Assembly (NCBI GenBank): GCA_020205615.1
Contig: CM035169.1
Span: 15,011,258 to 15,075,257 of the forward strand
Source: Panax quinquefolius
Lineage: Eukaryota > Streptophyta > Magnoliopsida > Apiales > Araliaceae
Direction: 5' to 3'
DNA length: 64,000 nucleotides
Shown piece by piece: positions 37,701 through 48,400 of the stretch (positions within the stretch are counted from its first letter, which is position 1; each line of letters starts with the position of its first letter). A program made the translations under genes and the position numbers. Below the pieces are notes generated by a model. The model had not been told where the DNA came from. It searched no databases and worked only from the letters and a program-made list of their open reading frames with translations.

Positions 37701-40700
37701 GAAGATGCTCTATTTTGTTTGTGTTGTTACCTGTTTAAAATTGATCATGGTAACCAAGGTGGCGGGGATGCATTTGTTGATGAGGGATTTAAAAATTGAA
37801 AGAAGATGGATAGATTGGAAATACATGTTGGAGATCACGGTAGTGTTCATTGTAAATGTGAACAAGCTTGTCGTGATTTAATGAATCAACCTCAGCACAT
37901 TGATATCAATCTTGCTAACATAACTGAGCAACAAAGGATCGATTACCGTCTTCGATTACTCGCATCCGTTAAATGTGTTAGGCTTCTTTTAAAAGAAGGA
38001 TTGCCTTTTCGTGGTCACAATGAGTCAGAGGGTTCAAGAAAACGAGGGCTATTTATTTCTCAGCTAGAGTTTCTTTCGAAAAACAATGATGAGGTGCATA
38101 AAGTTGTCCTAAAAAATGCTCCAGAGAATCATAAATTGATTGCACCCTCAATCCAAAAAGATATTTGTAGAGCAGCTGCATTTTTGACTACACAAGCTAA
38201 CATTAAAGAAATTGGGGATGGGTTTTTTTCTTTGTTGGTTGATGAGGCTCGTGATATATCAATCAAAAAACAAATGGCTGTGGTTTTACGGTACGTGAAC
38301 AAGTATGATTGTATCATTCAGTGTTCTAAAAATTCCCGCATAGCCACTAGGCCCCTCTCTTTAGCGCCCCCCTGGGCGCTAGGCCCCCATTGGCGCCTCG
38401 CCTAGGCGCTAGGCACCCTGACGCCTCACCTAGGCTCAAGGCGACAAAAAAATCTCTCCAGAAAATTAAGTGGGGCCTAGGCGGAGTTTAAGCAGGGAAT
38501 TTTTTTTATTTTAATAACTACCCGAACCATATCTTAATATATTTATTTTTCTAATGTTACCATATTCATAATACAGGTTGTAACATATCAAATCACAACA
38601 AGAAGTGAACAATATCAAGTCAAAATAGATAATTTTATTATAGTTGTAATTTTTCGAACTTGTACCAACTTCAAATTATATAAATGATGATACATTTGTA
38701 ATATTTAGTTTAATTCAATATAATTCTTAAATTTATGTTTAGTTTCTTAAGTTTTAATATTGAATTAAATTCTTGAAATTTTAAATTTTATTATTTAATA
38801 ACAATCTTGTTTATTTATAAAACTAATATGTTAAAAATATGTTTGAACTTTGAACAATTGCATGTTTGTGTTTGAACTTTGGCATTAGCAATATGGATAT
38901 GTGTTTGAACTTTAAGCAAATGTTTTTATTATTTTAATTATAGATTATTTTGTTTGGATAAATGTAAGATAAAATATTAAAATTGGCTTAAAATAAAAAA
39001 TCATGCCTAGGACACGCCCAGGCCCTTTAGCGCTAGGCCCCCCAGCCGGCCGCGCTCCCGCCTAGCGCCTTTTAGACCATTGCCATCATTCATGTTCCTG
39101 AAACTTCTGCTTTGACACTAAAAGCTACTATTGATCAACTTTTTTCTAAATATGGATTGAGCATGTCACATGTGCGTGGCCAAGGTTATGCTGGAGCTAG
39201 CAATATGTCATGGAAGTTTAAAGGTCTTAAGAGTTTAATATTATCTTAAAATCCATATGCTTTCTATATTCATTGTTTTGCACATCAGCTTCGGTTGACA
39301 CTTGTTGCAGTTGCTAAGAAACATAAGTCATTATGTTCTTTTTTTGATTATCTTGGATTGTTAGCAAATGTTGTTGGGTCTTCTTGCAAGCGAAAAGAAA
39401 TTCTCCAATTGAAACAATTTCAAAAAGTAGCTGAAGGAGTTGTTAGTGGTGAAATCAAGGGTGGACGGGGTTTGAATCAAGAAACAACATTAAGCGGCCT
39501 GGAGAAACGCGTTGGAGTTCACATTTTAAAACAATTTTGAGTGTTATTACCTTGTTTTCTCCAACAATAGATGTGCTCGAGTTTATAGCAGATGATGTCG
39601 AAGGGGAGAAAAGTACAAAAGCTAGTACACTTTTGAAATTCATGAATAATTTTGAGTTTTGAGTTTGTGTTCTTGTTACACTTATTGAAAGGAGTCATGG
39701 GAATTACAAATGACTTATCACAAGCCTTACAGAGAAAAGATCAAGACATTGTAAACGCAATAGCTCTAGTCAATGTAACTAAGCAACGATTACAATGCAT
39801 GAGAGAAAACTGGGATGATTTGTTAGCGAAAACTTGTGAATTTTGTGCATTGCATAGCATAGTTGTCCCGAGGATGGAGGATATTTTTGTGTTTCAAGGG
39901 AAACCACGGCGCAATATTTAAGAAATCACAAACCTTCATCGCTTTAAGGTTCAATTATTTTTCACTGTGATTAATAGTCAATTTGGGGAGTTGAATGATC
40001 ATTTTGATAACACAAATTCAAAGTTACTTTCAAGTATAGCATGTCTTGACCCACGTGACTCTTTCTCGGCATTTGACGATACAAAATTACTTGAATTTGC
40101 GAAACCTTACCCTTCAGAATTTGATGATACGGAACTTTTGACACTTAATGGTCAACTCCAAAATTATATTGTGGATATGAGAAACGATCCCAATTATTCG
40201 AGTATAAAAGGAATTGGTGAATTGACTCAAATGTTGATTAAGAAAAGAAAGGATGATGTGTATCTCCAAGTCTATTTGTTGCTGAAATTAGCTTACTTTT
40301 ACCCGTTGCTATGACAACTGTTGAAAGGACATTTTCATCCATGAATATCGTGAAGAATGAATTCTGTAACTAAATGGGAGATGAATGGATGAACGACTAT
40401 TTAGTAACATACATCGAGTGTGATATTTTTGTAACTATTAAAAATGAGGCTATCATGCAACAATTTCAAACAATGAAACCTCAAAAAATGTTATTGTAAA
40501 TAATATTTGAGGATTGTTTAGTTTTGTGATTCATTTTATTAAATTTTTATTCGTAAGAGTTTTTTTTTTCGAGTTTGCCCCCACTGAACTATCATGCTGG
40601 ATCCGCCCCTGGTCATGAAATATGCAAGATCAATAACAAAATGAAAACAATAAATCAATATCACAAGCAAGTAAATGATTTGATTGGAATAACACAATAA

Positions 40701-41215
40701 ACCAATAATTGTTTTATTTTTTTATTTTACAAATAACATAATAAACTACTAACCTCTGGTTCCACAGGTTTGAGCTAAATTCAAATAAAGAACTATAACC
40801 AATATCCAGGTCAATGCCAGTATGATATACAGATTTCATGTATTTCAACATGAACATATAAGATAAAAAAACATAGGGATCAATCTGACATGGCTACATT
40901 ACTATTTCACATGTAAGCTTGGGAGAAAGAATGAACTCACCTCCATCCCAGGGAGTGTCATCAGGACTGCATATGAAACCATAAAGTCACTCGGTCAATT
41001 ATACTCCAATATACAATAAAAACAAACAAATAAATAAATAAATAGGCAGAATATAATCTAAAGAACATATTGCTCCATACCTAAACTTACCCAAATATCA
41101 CAGCATTCCAAACCATTATATTGTTGTCTTGGGGTGCACCACTGATGCCCGCAGGAGGGTCTTGTTGCAACCTTTTAAAATCCCTCATAAGCCTCTTTCT
41201 AGAAGGAGTCGACAT
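34704..41215 (-). CDS. UBC2: RAD6-type ubiquitin-conjugating enzyme E2
   Basis: Five coding exons on the minus strand: 41091-41215, 40941-40966, 36202-36291, 36008-36096 and 34704-34832. Phases match, and the total is 152 codons plus TGA, the exact length of plant UBC1/UBC2. It starts [20 protein letters not shown]. The E2 core is complete: the HPN motif (FHPN, residues 77-80), the catalytic cysteine in [15 protein letters not shown] at residue 88, and the C terminus [11 protein letters not shown]. Known role of this family: it accepts ubiquitin from E1 and, with HUB-type RING E3 ligases, monoubiquitinates histone H2B in chromatin; it also serves DNA-damage tolerance. The second coding intron is 4.65 kb because a hAT transposon sits in it; splice sites are intact, so function should be preserved. 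Which plant paralogue (UBC1 or UBC2) it is cannot be decided here. Confidence 0.97.
37225..40499 (+). pseudogene. hAT transposase, TTF-zinc-finger / DUF4371 type, broken
   Basis: Parts in order: a Ser-rich start (ATG at 37225); an N-terminal segment with [10 protein letters not shown] and FCLCCYLFK (37650-37745), the TTF-type zinc finger of this transposase group; a DUF4371 domain (37806-38310, e.g. [13 protein letters not shown] and LVDEARDIS); then after the inner insertion [23 protein letters not shown] and [11 protein letters not shown] (39090-39300); and a C-terminal dimerisation part near 40270-40500. Damage: TGA at 37797-37799 in frame, probably replacing Trp; the 764-base insertion; a stop near 39247; several frameshifts in 39540-40380. 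It is inactive. Confidence 0.88.
38321..39084. mobile_element. Small non-autonomous element inside the hAT transposase
   Basis: A 764-base AT-rich element with strongly GC-rich ends made of repeated CTAGGCG/CGCCTAGG motifs. It is flanked by identical ATCATTCA (38313-38320 and 39085-39092). Removing it with one copy restores the transposase frame (CIIHVPET). Ends read GTGTTCTAAAA on the left and, in reverse, GGCAATGGTCTAAAA on the right, an imperfect inverted repeat. The 8-base duplication indicates a hAT-type MITE; GC-ended repeats of this look are common in plant genomes. Confidence 0.82.
41022..41045. repeat. (AAAT/AAAC)n microsatellite
   Basis: ACAAACAAATAAATAAATAA-type repeat in the first coding intron of the UBC2-like gene. 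Confidence 0.7.
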
Positions 41216-41224
41216 TGTCAAGAC

Positions 41225-42164
41225 CTGTATTTTGAGAAATTTACCAGGCGAGTAAAACCAATTCAATAAAAGTCCTATCCACTGCTCAAAAAATTGAAAA
41301 CATAATAAATAAATGAAGCAACTTTTTTCCCCCTCTTGATAAGTTAAAATATAGTAGCCTAACAGAAAAGAACACTAATACCCATATAAGCAGTACAAGC
41401 ATGCAAGAATTACAACAGCATATAAAGTTTGATTCAATATAACAAATTTGACTACGAATACATATAATTTTCACACAAATATAGGGCTTGATTCAATCAA
41501 GAACTGAGAGATACAGTTGTCAATCATGTTTGAAGAAATGGAAATAGGTGTGCTGAGTTTTTGGCAAATGCAGGACATTCAGCTCCTTGGGATATTTTAT
41601 GTTTTATGGAACCAAAATGTAATCTCTTTAGTTCACCGGACTTTGATTGTAATGGCTCTATTTTAATTAGATAATTGGAGGTTTAGGCCTCCATGAAGAA
41701 AGAAGACAGATACAGTTTGTATTAGCTTAACTCACATCTAAAAGATCAAATTACCATCAGAGAGAATTACAGTAATACAGAGATAAATTGGCACAATTAA
41801 GCTAAGTTTAAAATTCATTGACATAGAAAATATTCATACCCCCTTCCTTTCTTTTGGCCACTTGGATCTCCCCAGCTGGTGCAACCTACACTATCTCGTG
41901 GCTTTGGAGTATTGAAGATTTAGGTAATCAAACAAAACATTTTCATAGTAATATAATGGTTATTATTTTCAAGGAAGCCAGATAAAGCAAATATTATCGT
42001 CTATTTGTCATCAAAACACAAAATTGAGGTCTTACGCAGAATTCTCAAGATCGGCCATAAAATATGAAAACGGGACCATAGAAAAGTAAATCTAGAGGTC
42101 AAATTGCGTACATATAGATACAAATCACATAAATATATACAACTATACATATATATATATATAC
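41225..42164 (-). other. Probable 5' UTR intron of the UBC2-like gene
   Basis: On the minus strand, a donor CATAG/GTATATAT at 42165/42164 and an acceptor ATACAG/GTCTTGACAATG at 41225/41224 frame a 940-base AT-rich intron ending nine bases before the start codon. Leader introns are common in plant UBC genes. The (AT)n stretch at 42140-42160 lies beside the donor. Confidence 0.6.
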
Positions 42165-42302
42165 CTATGAGAAGACTCCAGGCTCCGGCTAGGGTTTTGT
42201 CCAATCCCCGTAAATGGAGCTCTACCAGAGAGTTTGCAATAGAGAAAAGGAAAAATGATATAGACAGCAAGAGAGAGAAATAGAAGGGATGTATTCGGCT
42301 TG

Positions 42303-42308
42303 TTTATA
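42303..42308 (-). promoter_or_regulatory. TATA box of the UBC2-like gene
   Basis: The minus strand reads GAGTATAAACAAGC. It lies 30-35 bases before a GAGA/pyrimidine-rich leader (about 42230-42275), which then reaches the leader-intron donor at 42164. Confidence 0.45.
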
Positions 42309-42816
42309 CTCAATTACGGTCCCCACTCTCTCTATTTTGCTGCCACCTTTTTACTGTGTAGTAATGAACTCCTTCTCCAACTATCGTAGTAAAAGAGGGA
42401 GTGCCTCGATCAATTTTTTGGTTTTTTTTATATGGGCCTTCAGTTTGGACTGCTAGGCCTTAAATGTGAAAGCCCTTGAACTTATGGGCCTAAACCGTAG
42501 TAGGCATGGCTTGTTCATGTATTTTCTTCTTTATTTTTGATTGTTGTTTATGTTCTGCTCGTTTTTATTTGAAATTGAGAAAAAAAGAATTTTTTTTTTT
42601 TTAAAAAAAGGATATGGTTGTGAAGTTAACTCTTCCCAGAACAAAGACAATCTAACAAATTTTGAAATGCTTATACCTTTTTACTTCCGATTTAACCCGT
42701 GCTTAGATATTGTTTTCTCAACATTAAGTCTGCGAACTCACTTATTAACCAAATTAATCATATTATCTTGCGACTGACAAAACATGAAATATTTAAAATT
42801 TTGTTCCATACTTACG

Positions 42817-42867
<51 letters not shown>

Positions 42868-43613
42868 TAATTAAATATAGCTTTTCCTTTTTCCTAAGGG
42901 CAAATCGGTGATATTTTAGTAAACAACTAATAATATTTTTTCTTTGTGGACAAAATATACGACTAAGATTAGGTCGTCGTTTTTTGCCATTATCACATAA
43001 AAAAAATATTTATCATCAATATATGAGGAGTGCAAGTAAATACAATCATGTATAAGTAGATAAGCATGCGCAAGCTTCAAAATTCTCAGCAGCCTAGTCA
43101 ATATATACATAAACAATATATATATATGGTCCTCTTCTCCAGTGAGTTTTTACCAAAAATAAACTGGTATTTTTTCTGTTATTATAGCATACAAAGCCCA
43201 CAACATAGCTACGGGGTCGACTATAGCTCAAAAAGCCGTTGTTATAGTCTATTCGCTTTTGCTTCGATGTTTAAAGTTTGTCAGAGAAGTACACCGTGTA
43301 TATATACTATGTGTTTATCCACATGCTACATTTTATAAGCTAGTTATATATACATCAAACAAAGAAGGAAAAACTAACAACCGCACATATATATCCAATT
43401 TTTCTTGCTTGCAGTCACCATCTACATGCACAAGTTTCTCCATAATACATCACTACTTGGAAAATTAGATTATAAAGACGGAAAAAAAAATTCAGAATTT
43501 TGCTCATTAATTAATTAATTAATTATACAAATAAATATTAATTATTATCATGTAAACAAAAATCAATGCATGCCAGGCATTGAAAACCAAATTTATGTCT
43601 GACATGGTCTCTA
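42309..43613. other. Intergenic DNA between the UBC2-like and WRKY genes
   Basis: UBC2 promoter on the left and WRKY 3' UTR on the right. It contains a compound microsatellite (42832-42866) and an (ATTA)n run at 43503-43523. No gene is supported; the short open frames are AT-rich artefacts. Confidence 0.5.
42832..42866. repeat. Compound (TA)n(CA)n microsatellite
   Basis: About nine TA units followed by about eight AC units. Confidence 0.9.
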
Positions 43614-45451
43614 CTATATATCTTCAGGAGATGTAGATTTAGTCTTGGAGCTGGTAAACGGCAATGTAGGACAGACAAAACTCAAGTTTGACGGTGGATG
43701 ATGATTGGTTGAACCGAAGCTAGACAACACTGGAAATGGCGGCTGTTGCTGCTCCAGCTTCACATTACCAGAGCTAATTATTGACGTCAGTGCTGCTACT
43801 AAAGCTGATTGAAAACTCGGGTCAGACGTGATTGCTTTGGTTGCAGCTTCAATTGAATCCGGTTGTAAAGATTTTTGAGTTGGACCAACAATATTAATTT
43901 TCTTTTGCATGTTATAATATTGATAAAAGTTCTCCTGATTTTGTCTGCCAAAATTTAAATATCCCATTTGATTGTTATAGTAATGTGATTGAGTGTTCCA
44001 AGAGATAGGTAAGGTGTTGGATTCCAAAGAACTGAAGATGAGATTAGTATTATTGTATCTTGGAGGGAAATTTAAATTTGTTATGGGCATTTTGTTGAGA
44101 TGGGAATAGGTAGAATTGGAGCTTGAAGTGAGGTCAAGAGTGATTGTTGGGCATGGAGATGAGATTGAAGAGTTGGGTTGGTAAAATGGAGGTAATTTTG
44201 ATTTTGAGTTATTGGAGAGTGAAAAGTTTAGTCCGCGGAGCTCATGAGCGGACCCGGATGGGTTGGGGCCCGATCCGGAGGTGGATGAACCGGATAATAA
44301 CATGTCGGCTGCTGCCGAAGTGCTGGAGGCCATGGCGGTGGCGGAAAGAGGAAGCGGGTGGTTGTGAGTGCCTTCATACGTGGTGATCAAAATGGACATG
44401 TCGTTGGAACATCTTTGTATTTGTTTCCTCACCGGACATGATGGTGCAACACTGCAACGATAATATCTTTCGAGGCATGGATTTCGCTTTTCTTCTTCTC
44501 GTCCATATTTTCTCCATCGACACCCATCATTCATCTAGAGATAAAAATCAAAGAATAACATTTTTCATCAAATTATATTGATGATGTATCAAGGAAATAT
44601 GTATTAATTCGTATACAATTAATCTTTATTCTGTGTTTGATAGAATTCAGTCTACCTTTAAAAAAAAAATAATGGTATGTTAGAGGAATTTCATACCACT
44701 GCAAAAATTTTACATGCATCTCATTATGGGGAAAAGTAACATGTATATTTAATTTTGAAAAAAAAAGTTAATTAATAAGCTATCTAATCAAGAAAATTCA
44801 AAATCATAAAGTGCATAATTGCAAAAGTACTTTGTAATGCTCACCGTGGGGGTGTCGCATCTAACTCTCACAGAAACCCTAGCTTTTTTTGCAGGGTTCT
44901 GTTGCGAAACTTCATCATTTCCTGTGGATCTCATTGTTTTAGGACTTTTTTGGGGTGGCCATGTCTCTCCGGCTTCTTTCCTCACTTCCTCTGAGCTATT
45001 CTCCGGGCTTGGAATACGCGAAGATTCAGTCGAACTCTGTTTAGGCACATCAAATTTGCAGTCTAGTCCAAGCACCAAGCCGCCTTCTTTATCTTGTCGA
45101 ACAATATTCACTGCTGTTTCAACTTTGTTAGGACTTCTATCCCTCTTTATAAGTTCATTTGAAGATGATCTTCCAAGGCAGAGGGACACAAACTCGGGTT
45201 CCTCCGCCGTTTCTTGATGTATTTTATCATGAGCTGTATCTGTAGAGTTCTTTGGAGCTTCTTGATGATCATGACCAATGTTATGGAATTGTTTTTCAAG
45301 TGTTTTGTAATCTTTCATCATTTGATCTAAGTACATTTTAAGCCTCTGATTCTCTTGTCTCACCTCATTCATTTCAGCTTTTGCCAGTTCAAGCTGATTA
45401 TCCTACATGCACCCATTCAAAATTACTTTCAATATACTGGTAATAATAATG

Positions 45452-45497
<46 letters not shown>

Positions 45498-48400
45498 TTC
45501 ATAACATGTATTTGCTATGAATACTTATAGGGTTATACACTATCTATATCATTGAAAATAAAAAAAACCCGATTAGAATTAGAAATTGAAAATCAACGTT
45601 CGCCATGCATTGTCCGTCTATATTATTATGTCTTTCTCGTGTTGGAAAGAAGAAATATGTTCTCTTTGATGGCCTATGATCAATTATCAGTTAATATATA
45701 TTCCCAATGCTTTCCCAATTGTAGTAAAGCAAATTAAGAAACCTATTTTGAGATGAGAAAATTTGATGATCACCAAAAGAAATGTACTGATAATTAAGAA
45801 AAACAAGAGATTATATATGAATCTGGTACTTAAACATATAAGATCAAAATGCTTTTAATTTATATCCCTACAATCAAGAAAGGAAATATGCAAGAAAAGT
45901 AGTTAACAGAACTTTCCAAATTTGTCCACGAAAATAAAGTATATATGCGAAGTAATTCAGCATCGGCCTCAAGCAAAGCTTAAAGTTGTCATTGCGCGTC
46001 TAAGAACTTTAGGCACCATAAATTTTGTACCTTAAATATTCTCTTTCTTTCATTACTTAAATAGATTACTTAAATCAGAAGGCTCATGTATTAAATGCTA
46101 TTCCAGTATTTATTCTCATAAATTTCAAGCTAATTTCAGGTATTAGTTCTATTTTTTAGGGTTTTGAAATTAATTATTTTGTTTATGAGATTTAGAAGCA
46201 TTGTTTAATTTAATTGGGCTTGATGACTAATTGAGTAGATTTGTTTATGCTATTATGAATCAAGTGAAAAATTTAATCTCTTTTGAGTTTTTTTAATTGT
46301 TTGGGAGTAGTGTTAGACTCTTAATAATTATAAAGGAGGCCCTATTTGATAATTAATTTATAGATAACCACGAGATTATGCTGGAATTTTGCTGATTTTT
46401 AAATTTTAATTTACCATGGCTCCTAAAAAGTATATGTCTGGATCTGAAAAAAAGAAAAAGAATGACAATATTGAAATAGTCGGTTATTATATTTGATATT
46501 CTTTCGAATTAATGTTCTTTTGTTCATGAAATTTTTTTAATTTTTTTTAGGGACAATTACATTTTCTAATACATTTTTAAAAATAATTACATCAATAGTG
46601 CACTCATAAAATATTTACAAACTAGTGCATATGTAATTTTTTATTTACAAAATTAATGTATTCTTATCCCTTTAATTTAGCACTTTCTCTCTCCTCCATT
46701 CTATTCGGCTCAGCCGAACTCCTTTCCATAACCATCCCTCATCTTTATAACTCCACCCCCATCAACTTTGTCATCTGCAGTCCGGTTATCATCCCCATTG
46801 TGACGCCCCCAAAATAGGTATACATCACCCATTCGAGTTCATCATACATACGTATGCAAAAACAATCGCAACTTTATTATTACAACAAGAAATCGTGAGT
46901 TTGAATACAAATATTATCTTCTAGATAATATCTATACTCAAATAAATCCTCATCGCGTTTATTGATACATTATTTTACAAAAATGGTGAGGACTACTAAA
47001 CAATTCTTTTCTAAAACCTTCATTCCATACCCGACTACTCACTTCGCTTATATTTCTCGCCTCCCGAGAAGAAAAATGGAACAAAAAGGAAAATGGTGAG
47101 CTCAACTAGCCCAAAGAAAGAATATTACGACTAAGATAATATACAACAAATTACCATTAGTCTTCAATAGGAAAAATCTAATAGAATACAATAGACAACA
47201 AATTTTAAATCAATATTCGCAGTGAAATAATAATTCATTAGAAGAGTTAAGTAGAAATGCAAACTACTATCTTCTATGTATGAATTTAAAAGTTCATCGT
47301 CCATCTTTTATCCTCAGTAACATCAATCAATATACATCTGAATCAAATATTCATCTTTGCACTACAGCCAAAGATATTCATCACCGGTCATGTTCATCTA
47401 AACACTGATCATCTTTGCACTACTACCAAAGATATTCTTCAAAATCATTCATCTTTTCACTACAAAGCCAAAGATATTCAATAATATCATCATTTAAGAC
47501 CGAGGATGATGAAAATATTTTTAAAAGAAACGAATCCAAAGAAACAAAATGACAAGGATTAAGGATTAAGGATTCAGTACTTTGTTTTTTCCATGTTCAA
47601 AAAATACCTCAAAAATAATCATAGTGGTGTAAAATTCAAGAATGATCAAAACACGGATACAATCAAAGCTAGTATCCGTAATAGATATTTTGGACAAAAG
47701 AAGAAATTTTATTTTTCTATTGAATAATGTCAGTAGATATCGTGAATAGTCTTGCCAGATACGTGAATAAGAATCTCAGACACCAAAAGATAGAAATTCC
47801 ACAAAAAAATCTTCACGCTTACGAATAAGACTTTGAATAAGAACTCGTGAATAAGAACTCGTGAATAAGAACTCATGAATAGTAACCCAACGACATGAAA
47901 AAGTTCCAAATTTGATGAAAAGTTCCAACCAATATTTCAAAGATAATGATATCAAGAAATAATATCATTTGAAGAAAATAACATCCCTTACCTCGAAAGA
48001 TTAAGATTTTAAATTTGGAATACCGGGTATAGTCTTCAAAGGAACTTCAACCGCCTAACAATACTCAAAGTATACTCACAAGAATACGCTCAATATATGA
48101 GAGAGAAATAGAGAGAAACTTCGCTTCGGTGTGTTTTCAATTCTAACCTAAGCACCCTATTTATAGGAAAATGCTTAGAACACCAAAGCGTAAAATTGAA
48201 TATAATATTAATATATTTTTCACATTTTCTTTAGCCCACCTTTTAGACAACTGATCTCAGCTCATTTGAATCACATGTGAGGCCAACTTAGTTGCAAAAA
48301 ACGTTTTTCTCAAAATAATTAACTAAAACTCCCAAAAATTAATTATTTCGAAATTTCGGAACTTTAATAATTCATAATAAATAGCCCTTTTATCAGAAAA

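Larger units (their letters stand above)
36704..40611 (+). mobile_element. hAT transposon in intron 2 of the UBC2-like gene
   Basis: Left end CAGGGGCGGACACAGG and right end (reverse complement) CAGGGGCGGATCCAGC form terminal inverted repeats. The identical 8-base sequence GTCATGAA flanks it at 36696-36703 and 40612-40619, the duplication length of the hAT superfamily. It carries a decayed transposase on the plus strand, antisense to the host gene, and is interrupted by a second element (38321-39084). Length is 3.9 kb, or 3.1 kb without the inner insertion. Confidence 0.93.

Noticed and set aside
42001..42270. 89-codon minus-strand frame upstream of UBC2
   Set aside because: It straddles the probable 5' leader and leader intron of the UBC2-like gene, with no homology signal.
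44144..44386. 80-codon plus-strand frame
   Set aside because: Antisense to the Ser-rich part of WRKY exon 3.
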